This document shows positions 29,272 through 39,067 of a stretch of 64,000 bases of DNA, one piece after another. The stretch covers positions 1 to 64,000 of the forward strand of contig CANRWW010000014.1 of the NCBI GenBank assembly GCA_947643665.1. The letters are read 5' to 3'. Numbering within the stretch: position 1 is the first letter of the stretch; each line of letters starts with the position of its first letter. The DNA comes from an uncultured Porphyromonadaceae bacterium. GTDB lineage: Bacteria > Bacteroidota > Bacteroidia > Bacteroidales > Muribaculaceae. The notes under the pieces are model-generated. The model was not told the DNA's origin and ran no database searches. It saw nothing but the letters and a program-made list of their open reading frames with translations. A program made the position numbers and the translations under genes.

Positions 29272-30732
29272 ATGACCGCATTTCTGGTTTCGCTGGCAGT
29301 GCTTGTCGGCGGTTATATCGTTTATGGGGCATTTGTGGAAAAAGTTTTCCGCATAGATCCGGCGCGTCCTACTCCTGCGGTATCAATGGCTGACGGTGTG
29401 GATTTTGTGCCCATGCCTGCCTGGAAAGTATTTCTCATCCAGTTTCTTAATATAGCCGGATTGGGTCCGATATTCGGTGCCATAATGGGTGTTATGTACG
29501 GGCCGGCGGCTTTTTTGTGGATAGTCCTGGGAACTATTTTTGCAGGTGCCGTCCACGATTATGTGGCAGGAATGATCTCGCTCCGCAGAGGCGGGGCGTC
29601 GTTGCCTGAAATCGTAGGGCAGGAACTTGGCACTGGTATCAAGCAGGTAATGCGGGTGTTTTCTGTCGTGTTGCTTATCCTGGTAGGAGGTGTGTTCGTG
29701 GTTACAACTTCCGGTCTGCTGGCGTCGCTCACTCCGGAAAGCCTGGATGCTACATTCTGGGCTATTGTTATTTTCCTGTATTACCTTCTGGCAACGATGT
29801 TTCCCATAGATAAAGTGATCGGGAATGTATATCCGCTTTTTGCCGCGGTTCTTATTTTTATGGCGGCGGCACTGGTGGCAGTGATGCTGTTCGGCACGGT
29901 GGAGATGCCGGACCCGTTTGCCGGAGGTATGGGAAACCGCTATGCCGGTGAGCTTGCCGATACCCATCCTCTTTTCCCGATGCTGTTTATTTCCATTGCC
30001 TGCGGCGCCATATCCGGCTTCCATGCGACACAGTCGCCCATGATGGCGCGGTGCATGAAAAACGAGCGTCTTGCCCGTCCCATATTTTATGGTGCTATGG
30101 TGGCCGAGGGGATTGTCGCGCTCATATGGGCTGCCGCCACAATTACTTTTACCGAAGGATATGACGGCCTTGCTGCATATATGGCCCAACCGGGGCATAG
30201 TCCCAGTTCTCTCATACATGACATATCAACGGGTTGGCTTGGGACGATCGGCGGGTTGTTTGCGATAATCGGTGTGATAGCCGCACCTGTCACCACGGGG
30301 GATACGGCGCTGAGGAGCGCCCGTCTGATAGTGGCTGATTTTACCGGTTTCCCGCAAGGAAAGCTGTGGAGGCGTGCGGTAATAAGCATACCGCTTTTTG
30401 TGCTCACTTTTGTGGTGATGACTATTGACTTCAATGTCTTGTGGCGTTATTTTGCCTGGAGCAACCAGACTCTTTCGGTATTCACGCTGTGGGCATGCTC
30501 GGTATATCTGGCACGCCACGGGAGGCTATACCATATCACTTTGCTTCCGGCGATGTTCATGACAGTGGTAACAACGTCGTATATCCTTGTGGCTCCGTCG
30601 CCTGAGGGGTTCGGTATAGGCTATGACGCGGGAATATGGTGTGGTGTGGCTCTGGCGTTTCTTCTGACGGCATGTTTTGTCAGGTATCTCGGCTCTCTCC
30701 GGCGTCAGCCGACCTCGGTAAGAGGAGACTGA
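29272..30732 (+). CDS. cstA: Carbon starvation protein CstA family transporter
   Basis: FLIQFLNIAGLGPIFGAIMGVMYGPAAFLWIVLGTIFAGAVHDY. Confidence 0.92.
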   Translation: MTAFLVSLAVLVGGYIVYGAFVEKVFRIDPARPTPAVSMADGVDFVPMPAWKVFLIQFLNIAGLGPIFGAIMGVMYGPAAFLWIVLGTIFAGAVHDYVAGMISLRRGGASLPEIVGQELGTGIKQVMRVFSVVLLILVGGVFVVTTSGLLASLTPESLDATFWAIVIFLYYLLATMFPIDKVIGNVYPLFAAVLIFMAAALVAVMLFGTVEMPDPFAGGMGNRYAGELADTHPLFPMLFISIACGAISGFHATQSPMMARCMKNERLARPIFYGAMVAEGIVALIWAAATITFTEGYDGLAAYMAQPGHSPSSLIHDISTGWLGTIGGLFAIIGVIAAPVTTGDTALRSARLIVADFTGFPQGKLWRRAVISIPLFVLTFVVMTIDFNVLWRYFAWSNQTLSVFTLWACSVYLARHGRLYHITLLPAMFMTVVTTSYILVAPSPEGFGIGYDAGIWCGVALAFLLTACFVRYLGSLRRQPTSVRGD

Positions 30733-30776
30733 TGATATTTTCGTTTTTTCTCTCGCTCCTGCAAATGTTTTTTCTG

Positions 30777-31589
30777 ATGGATATAATTGAAATACTGGAG
30801 GGATACAGGAATTACACTCTCCATTCACATACGGAATTTTGCGACGGGCGTGCCCAGATGGAGGCATTTGCCCGAGAGGCGGTGCGCCGTGGATTCAGGC
30901 ATTATGGTTTTACACCCCATTCTCCCGTGCCGATTGAATCGCCTTGCAATATGGCGGCGTCGAAAGTGCCGGAATATCTTGCCGAAGTAGAGAGGATACG
31001 TGCCGCTTATGGGGAATCATGCCGTTTTTATGCCGGTATGGAAGTTGACTATCTGGGGGAAGACTGGGGTCCCTCCTCTCCATATTTCAGCGGGTTACCG
31101 CTTGACTATACCATAGGCTCAGTGCATTTCATCCCTGCGCAAAGCGGGGAACTGATAGATATAGACGGACGTTTCGAACGCTTTGCACGCAATATGGAAA
31201 CGCATTTCCATAATGACATACATTATGTGGTGGAGACTTTCTACCGCCAGTCAATGGGTATGCTTCAGGCCGGTGGTTTTGATATACTCGGCCATTTCGA
31301 CAAGATAGCACAAAATGGTTCGCTATATCATCCGGGGCTTGAAGACGAAGCCTGGTACAAGGCGCTTGTAAACGAGTATATCGATGCGATCATAGCTTCC
31401 GGCATAGTGGTCGAAGTAAATACCAAAGCCTATGCAGAACATAAGCGCTTTTTCCCCGGGGAACGGTATTTTGCACGGCTTAAAAGTGCCGGTGTGCCAG
31501 TCGTGGTCAATTCCGATGTGCATGTACCGGCGCTGATGGATGCCTCGCGTGTGGATGCGTTCTCGCTTCTGGACAATATCAGTGCATGA
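30777..31589 (+). CDS. PHP-family histidinol-phosphatase-like protein
   Basis: NYTLHSHTEFCDGRAQMEAFAREAVRRGFRHYGFTPHSP...GSVHF...DILGHFDKI. Confidence 0.85.
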   Translation: MDIIEILEGYRNYTLHSHTEFCDGRAQMEAFAREAVRRGFRHYGFTPHSPVPIESPCNMAASKVPEYLAEVERIRAAYGESCRFYAGMEVDYLGEDWGPSSPYFSGLPLDYTIGSVHFIPAQSGELIDIDGRFERFARNMETHFHNDIHYVVETFYRQSMGMLQAGGFDILGHFDKIAQNGSLYHPGLEDEAWYKALVNEYIDAIIASGIVVEVNTKAYAEHKRFFPGERYFARLKSAGVPVVVNSDVHVPALMDASRVDAFSLLDNISA

Positions 31590-32895
31590 GGGTGATTTTC
31601 ACCTTCGTGTTTTTGATGCGGTAAGGGGATACGGCTTCCAATGTCTGGCGTGCCTTGTCGCGCGGTATGGCAACAATGGCGTTGTGATCGTTGACTACGA
31701 TTTTCCCGACTTCTTCTTTTGAAAGCCCCCCTTTCTGTATCAGGAAACCGGCTATGTCTCCACGCGATATTTTTTCTTTTTTTCCGGCATTGAAATATAG
31801 TGTTGCCATATGGCTTGTTATGCCTCCGTCGGCAGGTGCTTTTCCGGATGGGTATAACTCTCGCTCCCATGATACAGCGCCGGGGATATTATCGCCATCG
31901 GCGATAATCACGTAGGCTGTGCCTGAGGCGCCCATGCGGGCGGTGCGTCCGTTGCGGTGTGTCCAGCTTTCGGGGGAGAGGGGGAGATGGTAATGGATCA
32001 CATAGTTTACACTGTCAATGTCAAGGCCGCGCGATCCGAGGTCTGTGGAAACCAGGATAGGTGTGGTGCCGTTGTTGAAGAGGTCTATGGCAAGCTGTCG
32101 TTCGCGTTGTTCCAGGCCTCCGTGATACAGACCGGCAGGGAAATGGTTCTTCTTTAGGAAATTGAATACACGTTCGGCGCTTTCCCTGTGGTTTACGAAT
32201 ACAATCGCGCGGCCGTCGGGGAGTGAGCGCAGAAGGTCTGCGAGGGTGGCGAGTTTGTCGCGTTCTGGTGAGTTTACGCGCACTGTCTGTAGGCGTGGGC
32301 GGGTATTGTCACTGGTGAAATCCATCGTTTCCGCATCGCGCATGGGTATGAAATCAGGTATTTCATCCAAAGCGGTGGCGGATGTGAGCATTACCAATTT
32401 CGGGGAATGCATGCGACGCGTGATGTGTCGCATTTCGTCAAGGAATCCGAGTTCAAGTGATTTGTCGTATTCGTCAAATATGAGTGCCTTTACTTCGGAC
32501 AGATCAATATTGCCGCGTGTTATGTGGTCAAGGAGGCGTCCCGGTGTAGCCACGATTATGTCAGGCGTTACGGAAAGCGAGTTTGTTTCATCGCTCATGG
32601 CATGTCCGCCGTAAAAAGCCACTGTTTTCAACCCTGCCGCTACCGGGCGTATCACATCGGCTATCTGCAGTACGAGTTCACGTGAAGGTGCCAGGATTAC
32701 TGCCTGTACGTTGCCTTTGGAGGGGTCAAGAAAGCGCAGCAGCCTTATTGCGAATGCTGCGGTTTTTCCAGACCCGGTTGGAGCTAGCAGTATCAGTTTT
32801 TGTGCGTCAGTTGCTACCATCAACTGCTGCATCTCATTGAGCTGCCGTATGTTGTGGCGCTCTTTCAGGCGGTCAAGTATAATCCGTGGATCCAT
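31579..32895 (-). CDS. DEAD-box RNA helicase
   Basis: APTGSGKTAAFAIRLL, PSRELVLQIAD, TPGRLLDHI, DEYD (variant DEAD box), HRNGRTARMG; start MDPRIILDRLKERHN. Confidence 0.9.
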   Translation of the reverse strand: MDPRIILDRLKERHNIRQLNEMQQLMVATDAQKLILLAPTGSGKTAAFAIRLLRFLDPSKGNVQAVILAPSRELVLQIADVIRPVAAGLKTVAFYGGHAMSDETNSLSVTPDIIVATPGRLLDHITRGNIDLSEVKALIFDEYDKSLELGFLDEMRHITRRMHSPKLVMLTSATALDEIPDFIPMRDAETMDFTSDNTRPRLQTVRVNSPERDKLATLADLLRSLPDGRAIVFVNHRESAERVFNFLKKNHFPAGLYHGGLEQRERQLAIDLFNNGTTPILVSTDLGSRGLDIDSVNYVIHYHLPLSPESWTHRNGRTARMGASGTAYVIIADGDNIPGAVSWERELYPSGKAPADGGITSHMATLYFNAGKKEKISRGDIAGFLIQKGGLSKEEVGKIVVNDHNAIVAIPRDKARQTLEAVSPYRIKNTKVKITLMH

Positions 32896-32936
32896 TGGGG
32901 AATATGAATTTATAGTTTTAGGAATCAAACGGCCAT

Positions 32937-33440
32937 TCATCGTGAGATTACACGGTATTCTCCGTTCGGGCCATTGCCGACCATATAGCGTGTAAGACCG
33001 AAACCAGATTTTGCAGCAGGACCTGATGTGGGGGTGCCGTAATTTACAAATACATCGTAATGGCTTCCGCATTTGGGGCATACGGCATCGGTGGTCTCCA
33101 TGTCTATTTTTATCCTGATGTCAGGGCTGTTTTCCACCGGACAGCTGAGGTCGTATGCCCTTGGGATGCCGTTGATATCTGCGACTAGCAACACCCCTCC
33201 ATAGCCTGTTTTCATAACAGCCGTGTAAGGGAAGTTTTCGGGCAGTCTCAGAGAGGGGATGAAATATCTGTATGACAATGCTCCAGGGACACCATACTTG
33301 TCCCATACGGCTTGGTTGGTGAATGTAATCCATACGGCTGCCGGTGGTGTGCGTTTGTTGTCGACATGGTGACAAGCTGCGGGCATTAAGGCGCCTGCGG
33401 CTATTATCAGTGTTTTGAGCAAGTATTTGCAGATTTTCAT
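32937..33440 (-). CDS. Rieske-like lipoprotein, apparently lacking canonical cluster histidines
   Basis: Lipobox MPAACH; RAYDLSCPVEN...VCPKCGSHYDVFVNYGTPTSGPA...LTRY. Confidence 0.65.
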   Translation of the reverse strand: MKICKYLLKTLIIAAGALMPAACHHVDNKRTPPAAVWITFTNQAVWDKYGVPGALSYRYFIPSLRLPENFPYTAVMKTGYGGVLLVADINGIPRAYDLSCPVENSPDIRIKIDMETTDAVCPKCGSHYDVFVNYGTPTSGPAAKSGFGLTRYMVGNGPNGEYRVISR

Positions 33441-33466
33441 CTTTTTCAGGGAGAGTCTCAGATTGA

Positions 33467-33886
33467 TTAACGGCTCAGCCCGGCAATGAGTTCACCGAAC
33501 TTGTCTGCCGCTTTCTGTAGTTGAGGTCCGATAAGCGGACGTAACATGGCCGGTATTTCCACGTCAATCAGTGTCTCTACTTCCGAGGTGTTGTCGGAAA
33601 CAGGTCTGATATCCATAGTCATTGTCAGAGGTACCGGGGAAGATGCGGTACCGAAAACTATACGGTCAGGCCGTTCGCGTTTCTGTACACAGAATTCTAT
33701 GGCGCCAACCTGCGGTGTGACAATCTTGATTGTGTCAGCGGTAAATTCAACATCTCCCACCTGCGAGCGCTGCTCCGGTGTGAGTGTGTCAAGTGCTTGC
33801 TGCAGGTGGCTAAGATTGCTGAAACGGTCAAACAGCTCTTCCTGTGGGCGATTGATTGTCTGTGGGGTGCTTTTATATGTAGCCAT
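33467..33886 (-). CDS. SRPBCC-fold (START/polyketide cyclase-like) protein
   Basis: STPQTINRPQEELFDRFSNLSHLQQALDTL...TLIDVEIPAMLRPLIGPQLQKAADKFGELIAGL. Confidence 0.65.
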   Translation of the reverse strand: MATYKSTPQTINRPQEELFDRFSNLSHLQQALDTLTPEQRSQVGDVEFTADTIKIVTPQVGAIEFCVQKRERPDRIVFGTASSPVPLTMTMDIRPVSDNTSEVETLIDVEIPAMLRPLIGPQLQKAADKFGELIAGLSR

Positions 33887-33903
33887 ATGTTTTTGCTAAA
33901 AAA

Positions 33904-33942
33904 TGGCGGTTGCGCGGCGCATTACAGCACCGGGGCAACCGC
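33904..33942 (-). terminator. Hairpin downstream of pyrE
   Basis: ggcggttgc ... gcaaccgcc arms. Confidence 0.5.
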
Positions 33943-33964
33943 CTGTATGTTTATAATGGATATA

Positions 33965-34618
33965 TTATTCTATAGTGGTGTCACGGTGGGGAGCCCAGCT
34001 TGAAGGGTCTTTACGCCATTGCTGTAGTGTCGCCACATCGTTTTTGCCGATGAAACCGGTATTTAAGGCGACTTCAAGGAGCGCCTCGTAGTTGCTGAGT
34101 GTGGTGAGACGGATACCTGCTTCCTTGAAGCGCTCTTCAGCTATGGGGAAACCGTAGGTGAACATGGCAACCATGCCTATTACCTCTCCTCCCGCCATGC
34201 GTATGGCTTCGGCTGCTTTCAGGCTGCTCTGGCCGGTAGATATGAGATCCTCAATCACCATCACTTTCTGACCATGGGAAAGCGAGCCTTCAATGAGGTT
34301 TTCCAGGCCATGGTCTTTGGGAGTGGAGCGCACATAGATGTATGGAAGTCCCAGCAGGTCGGCTACCATAGCTCCTTGGGCGATAGCTCCCGTAGCAACT
34401 CCTGCGATCACATCGGGCATTTCGTAATTTTCGAGTATTATACGTGTAAGCTCTGTTTTGATGAAAGTGCGCACGGTTGGATACGACAATGTGCGGCGAT
34501 TGTCTGTATATATGGGTGATTGCCAGCCTGACGCCCATGTGAACGGATTATCTGGCTGAAGTTTTATTGCGCTGACTTTCAGTAATTTCTCGGCGAGAAG
34601 GTGTTCGAGCTTTTTCAT
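33965..34618 (-). CDS. pyrE: Orotate phosphoribosyltransferase
   Basis: FTWASGWQSPIYTDNRRTLSYPTVR...VMVIEDLISTGQSSLKAAEAI. Confidence 0.95.
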   Translation of the reverse strand: MKKLEHLLAEKLLKVSAIKLQPDNPFTWASGWQSPIYTDNRRTLSYPTVRTFIKTELTRIILENYEMPDVIAGVATGAIAQGAMVADLLGLPYIYVRSTPKDHGLENLIEGSLSHGQKVMVIEDLISTGQSSLKAAEAIRMAGGEVIGMVAMFTYGFPIAEERFKEAGIRLTTLSNYEALLEVALNTGFIGKNDVATLQQWRKDPSSWAPHRDTTIE

Positions 34619-34912
34619 ATCTTTAATGGTTTCAGATCATTTGGTGAAATGGGAAAGAGACATTTACACGGAAGTCTGGCATACATCCAGTTTCATTACG
34701 CAAAATTAATGATTTTCTCCGTAATTATTGTTGAATAAGAGAAGAAAAATTTGAGTCATCATATATATTACAGCGCTTGCCGGTTGCATCTGTCATTTGT
34801 TGCTTTTAAGTGTTAAAAAACCTTTTGCGGGTGGAAGATTGGGTTCAATTGATTATTTTTGCAGCCGGAAAAACCATCTTTTGAGTAACATTTTCAAAAA
34901 AAAGACACAATT

Positions 34913-35083
34913 ATGGCTTACGTAATTACTGACAAATGTGTAGCTTGCGGCACATGTCTTCCCAACTGCCCCGTTGAAGCGATTTCTGAGGGTGACATCT
35001 ATGTAATTGATCCCGACACCTGCATCGAGTGTGGCACTTGCGCTGAAGTTTGCCCCAGCGAGGCTATCATCCCCGGTGAATAA
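34913..35083 (+). CDS. 2[4Fe-4S] ferredoxin (56 aa; not in the supplied ORF track)
   Basis: [56 protein letters not shown], two CxxCxxCxxxCP clusters. Confidence 0.96.
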   Translation: MAYVITDKCVACGTCLPNCPVEAISEGDIYVIDPDTCIECGTCAEVCPSEAIIPGE

Positions 35084-35104
35084 TCGGATCGAATGAAACA
35101 TAGC

Positions 35105-35139
35105 AATCGGCTTCTGCCAGTGCGGCGGGAGCCGATTGT
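35105..35139 (+). terminator. Hairpin after ferredoxin
   Basis: aatcggct ... agccgatt followed by gtttgt. Confidence 0.6.
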
Positions 35140-35198
35140 TTGTACAGTAATTTCCTGCCTGAAAATTCAAAACCAATCAAATCCATACCCTATTGTAT

Positions 35199-37517
35199 AT
35201 GAAAAAGCTATTATGTATTTCAATGGCGGTTGTATCCTTGGCCGCTATGGCACAGGTTGAGCATGTAAATCCGATGATCGGTACCGACGGTATGGGGCAT
35301 ACCTTTCCGGGGGCATGCGTGCCGATGGGAATAGTGCAGCTTAGCCCTGATACGGATACCATACCCCATAACGTAAACGGGTCGTATCAACACGATGTTT
35401 ACAAATATTGTGCGGGTTACCAGCATACGGACAATACGATAGTCGGTTTCAGCCACACACATATGAGCGGTACCGGACATTCTGACCTGGGAGATATACT
35501 TATAATGCCTGCCACGGGTAAACTTAAGCTGAACCCCGGCACCGCAGAGGATCCGGATAGCGGATACCGTTCACGTTTCTCGCATTCAACAGAGAAATCA
35601 ACCCCCGGTTATTATGAAGTGACATTGGACGACTATGGGGTGAAGGCACGCCTTACCGCCACCCAGCGTGTAGGGGTACATTCGTATACGTTTCCGTCAG
35701 GGAAAGATGGCCGTATTGTGGTGGACCTGAACCATGGTATATATAATTACGACGGTAAGACGCTTTGGGCTGCCATGCGTGTTGAGAACGATACCTTGAT
35801 TACCGGTTACCGTATAACCAACGGATGGGCGCGTACGAATTATACATATTTCGCCATTTCCCTTTCCAAACCTATCAAGAATTACGGCTATACTGACAGG
35901 CAAAAGAGCAACTATATGGGCGGATGGCGGAAATTCCCTATAGAAAGGAATTTCCCGGAAATGGGCGGACGTAAAGTCGCGGCATATTTCGAGTTCGACA
36001 TGGCATCTGATCCGGAGCTTGTGGTAAAGGTGGCGCTTTCAGGTACTGGTACAGACGGGGCATTGCGCAATCTACATGCCGAGGCGGCTGGTAAAGATTT
36101 CAATACCATAGCGGCAGATGCTGCTGATAGCTGGAACCGTAATCTGGCAACTATACAGGTGGAAGGGACACCTGACCAAAAAGCTATGTTCTATACATCG
36201 TATTACCATACGATGATAAATCCGTCGGTATATATGGATGTGGACGGCAGATATCGCGGTCTTGACCAGAATATACATCAGGCCGACGGCTTTGACAATT
36301 ATACTATTTTTTCATTATGGGACACCTACCGTGCCGAGCACCCATTGCTTATGCTGATGTTTCCGAAGCAGGCTGCGCATATGGCGCAATCCATGCTCCG
36401 GCACCAGCAGCAGAGTGTGCACGGCCTTCTTCCTATATGGAGCCATATGGCGAATGACAACTGGTGCATGAGCGGCTATCATGCTGTTTCGGTCTTGTCA
36501 GATGCTTTGGTCAAAGGTGCGGATATCAATGCCGAGGAAGCCCTTGAGGCAATGACAGCAACATCCAATGTACCATATTTCGACGGAATTGAGCACTATA
36601 TCCGTCTGGGTTACGTCCCGTTTGACAGGAACGGCACGGCAGCATCCACCACATTGGAATATGCCTATGATGACTGGGCCATTTACAGTGCCGCCATGAA
36701 GGCAGGCGACAGCGATATTGCCGAGAAATACCGCAAGCGGGCAATGAATTACCGTAATGTTTTCGATATGTCTACCGGATTCGCCCGTCCGAAATATTCC
36801 GACGGCTCTTTCAAGAAAAACTTTGATCCCATGCAGACTTCCGGTGAGGGATTCATAGAGGGAAATTCGTGGAATTTTTCATTCCATGTGCCACATGACG
36901 TGGCAGGCCTCATAGATATAATGGGTGGCGACAAGAAGTTTGTGGAACGGATTGACAGCCTGTTTGCCATGCATCTCCCACCGGAGTGCTATGCCGATAA
37001 TGAGGATGTGACGGAAGATTGCCTTATCGGCGGGTATGTGCATGGAAATGAACCTAGTCACCATATCCCTTATCTTTACGCCTGGACTTCACAGCCTTGG
37101 AAGACCCAGTATTGGGTGCGTGAGGTGATGAACAGGATGTATAAAAACCATATCCGCGGTCTTAGCGGGAATGATGACTGCGGCCAGATGTCAGCATGGT
37201 ATATATTTACTGCCATGGGGTTCTATCCGGTGTGTCCGGGCACAGACCAGTATGTGCTTGGAGCGCCATATATGCCCTATATGAAGGTGAGCCTGCCTAA
37301 CGGGAAAAGCCTTGAGATCAAGGCTCCAGGTGTCAGCGATAAAAACCGGTATGTGAAGTCTGTCATGCTAAACGGCACACCGTATGACAAACTGTATCTG
37401 ACACACGACGACATTATGGCCGGTGGTGTGCTTGAATTCCAGATGGCTTCATCACCTTCAAAAAAACGCGGGTTGAAAGCCAGCCAGAAACCATATTCGC
37501 TTTCAAATGCCATGTGA
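35199..37517 (+). CDS. GH92 family glycoside hydrolase (alpha-mannosidase-like), secreted
   Basis: EHVNPMIGTDGMGHTFPGACVPMGIVQLSPDT, GFSHTHMSGTG, GNEPSHHIPYLYAW, GNDDCGQMSAWYIFTAMGFYPVCPG. Confidence 0.95.
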   Translation: MKKLLCISMAVVSLAAMAQVEHVNPMIGTDGMGHTFPGACVPMGIVQLSPDTDTIPHNVNGSYQHDVYKYCAGYQHTDNTIVGFSHTHMSGTGHSDLGDILIMPATGKLKLNPGTAEDPDSGYRSRFSHSTEKSTPGYYEVTLDDYGVKARLTATQRVGVHSYTFPSGKDGRIVVDLNHGIYNYDGKTLWAAMRVENDTLITGYRITNGWARTNYTYFAISLSKPIKNYGYTDRQKSNYMGGWRKFPIERNFPEMGGRKVAAYFEFDMASDPELVVKVALSGTGTDGALRNLHAEAAGKDFNTIAADAADSWNRNLATIQVEGTPDQKAMFYTSYYHTMINPSVYMDVDGRYRGLDQNIHQADGFDNYTIFSLWDTYRAEHPLLMLMFPKQAAHMAQSMLRHQQQSVHGLLPIWSHMANDNWCMSGYHAVSVLSDALVKGADINAEEALEAMTATSNVPYFDGIEHYIRLGYVPFDRNGTAASTTLEYAYDDWAIYSAAMKAGDSDIAEKYRKRAMNYRNVFDMSTGFARPKYSDGSFKKNFDPMQTSGEGFIEGNSWNFSFHVPHDVAGLIDIMGGDKKFVERIDSLFAMHLPPECYADNEDVTEDCLIGGYVHGNEPSHHIPYLYAWTSQPWKTQYWVREVMNRMYKNHIRGLSGNDDCGQMSAWYIFTAMGFYPVCPGTDQYVLGAPYMPYMKVSLPNGKSLEIKAPGVSDKNRYVKSVMLNGTPYDKLYLTHDDIMAGGVLEFQMASSPSKKRGLKASQKPYSLSNAM

Positions 37518-37624
37518 ACAGGTTTAAATTTGTGTATGGGCAGAGGAAGTATTATCTTTGTGCAATAAGCATGAAAAACTGAAGTGTCCCTTATGCCGAG
37601 GCATGGGAGCTTATTTATAGACAT

Positions 37625-39067
37625 ATGGATAGTACTTATCATTTTGCTGTGGACCTGGGGGCGACCTCGGGACGCACAGTGCTCGCTACTTATTGTGGCG
37701 GGAAAGTGTGCATGCGGGAACTGACACGTTTCAGGTATCCGATGTTGCCGCTTAACGGACATTTATACTGGAATCTCCCCCTGATATACCAGGAGATACT
37801 TGACGGGCTGAAAAAATGTGTGCAGGTATTTGCCGGGGAAGGAATAGACCTTTCAAGGCTGGTATCCATGGGTATAGACAGCTGGGGATGCGATGTGGCG
37901 TTTTTCCACAAGGACGGGTCTCTTTCCGGTCTTCCGTATTGTTACCGCGACAATCACACGGTCGGAGCCATGGAGAAATTCTGTGAAAATATGCCTGAGG
38001 ATGTGGTGTATGAAAAAACCGGCATCCAGTTCATGGATTTTAACACGTTGTTCCAGCTTGACACGATCCGACGCATGTCTCCTGAAATCATAGATGGGGC
38101 GGATAAGATACTTTTCATTCCTGACGCACTTGCTTATATGCTTACGGGAAAGGCTGTGATGGAATATACGGTTGCGTCTACGTCGCAGATGCTGAATCCA
38201 GGCACAGGCGATCTGGATCGTGGGATCCTTGATGCATTGGGGATTACACGCGACAAGTTCGGCACGATGGTATATCCGGGATATATGATAGGCCGTTTGT
38301 GCGGGCAGGTGCAGGATTATACCGGTATCGGGGATCTGCCGGTAATAGCTGTCGCCGGCCATGATACGGCTTCGGCTGTGATAGCAGTTCCGTCTCCGGA
38401 CAATGATTTCGCATACATAAGCTGTGGTACATGGTCGCTGCTCGGTGCCGAAGTTGACCACCCTGTCATAACAGCGAAGAGCCGTGAATATAACTTTACA
38501 AACGAAGGGGGCATTGACGGTACTACGCGACTTTTGAAAAATATCTGCGGTTTATGGATATTCGAGCGTTGCCGTGAAGAGTTTGCCGGGGTGCCGGAAG
38601 ATGTGCCGGCTGTCGCGTCTCTCTGTTTGGAATCATGTTGCGGAAGTCTGATCAATCCTGACGACCCGATGTTTGCCAATCCGGCTTCCATGACCGGTGC
38701 CATTTGTGAATTCTGCCGCCGCACCGGGCAGGAGATCCCCGAAACGCCCGCAGACTATGTGCGTGTGATTTTCCGTAGCCTTGCCGTGCGCTACAGGGAG
38801 GTGCTTGGGATGCTTAAGGAATTGTGTCCGTCAGACATAAAGCGGTTGCATATAATCGGTGGAGGTTCGCAGAACCCATACCTGATGCAGTTTGCCGCCG
38901 ATGAGACTGGTCTGCCGGTGACCGCCGGCCCGGCGGAATGTACCGCCTTAGGAAACATCCTTGTGCAGTTGCGCGCTTGCGGAGTATTGGAGTCACTATC
39001 CGACATGCGTAACGTTGCCGTAAATTCAACAGAGACCTTAATTTATTTACCCAATATAAACAAATGA
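37625..39067 (+). CDS. rhaB: Rhamnulokinase
   Basis: FAVDLGATSGRTVLA, WGCDVAFFHKDGSLSGLPYCYRDNHT, HDTASAV, GGGSQNPYLMQFAADETGLPVTAGPAECTALGN. Confidence 0.93.
   Translation: MDSTYHFAVDLGATSGRTVLATYCGGKVCMRELTRFRYPMLPLNGHLYWNLPLIYQEILDGLKKCVQVFAGEGIDLSRLVSMGIDSWGCDVAFFHKDGSLSGLPYCYRDNHTVGAMEKFCENMPEDVVYEKTGIQFMDFNTLFQLDTIRRMSPEIIDGADKILFIPDALAYMLTGKAVMEYTVASTSQMLNPGTGDLDRGILDALGITRDKFGTMVYPGYMIGRLCGQVQDYTGIGDLPVIAVAGHDTASAVIAVPSPDNDFAYISCGTWSLLGAEVDHPVITAKSREYNFTNEGGIDGTTRLLKNICGLWIFERCREEFAGVPEDVPAVASLCLESCCGSLINPDDPMFANPASMTGAICEFCRRTGQEIPETPADYVRVIFRSLAVRYREVLGMLKELCPSDIKRLHIIGGGSQNPYLMQFAADETGLPVTAGPAECTALGNILVQLRACGVLESLSDMRNVAVNSTETLIYLPNINK

Noticed and set aside
29383-30219. 278-aa minus-strand ORF opposite cstA
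   Set aside because: His/Arg/Gln-rich antisense shadow of a highly conserved membrane transporter.
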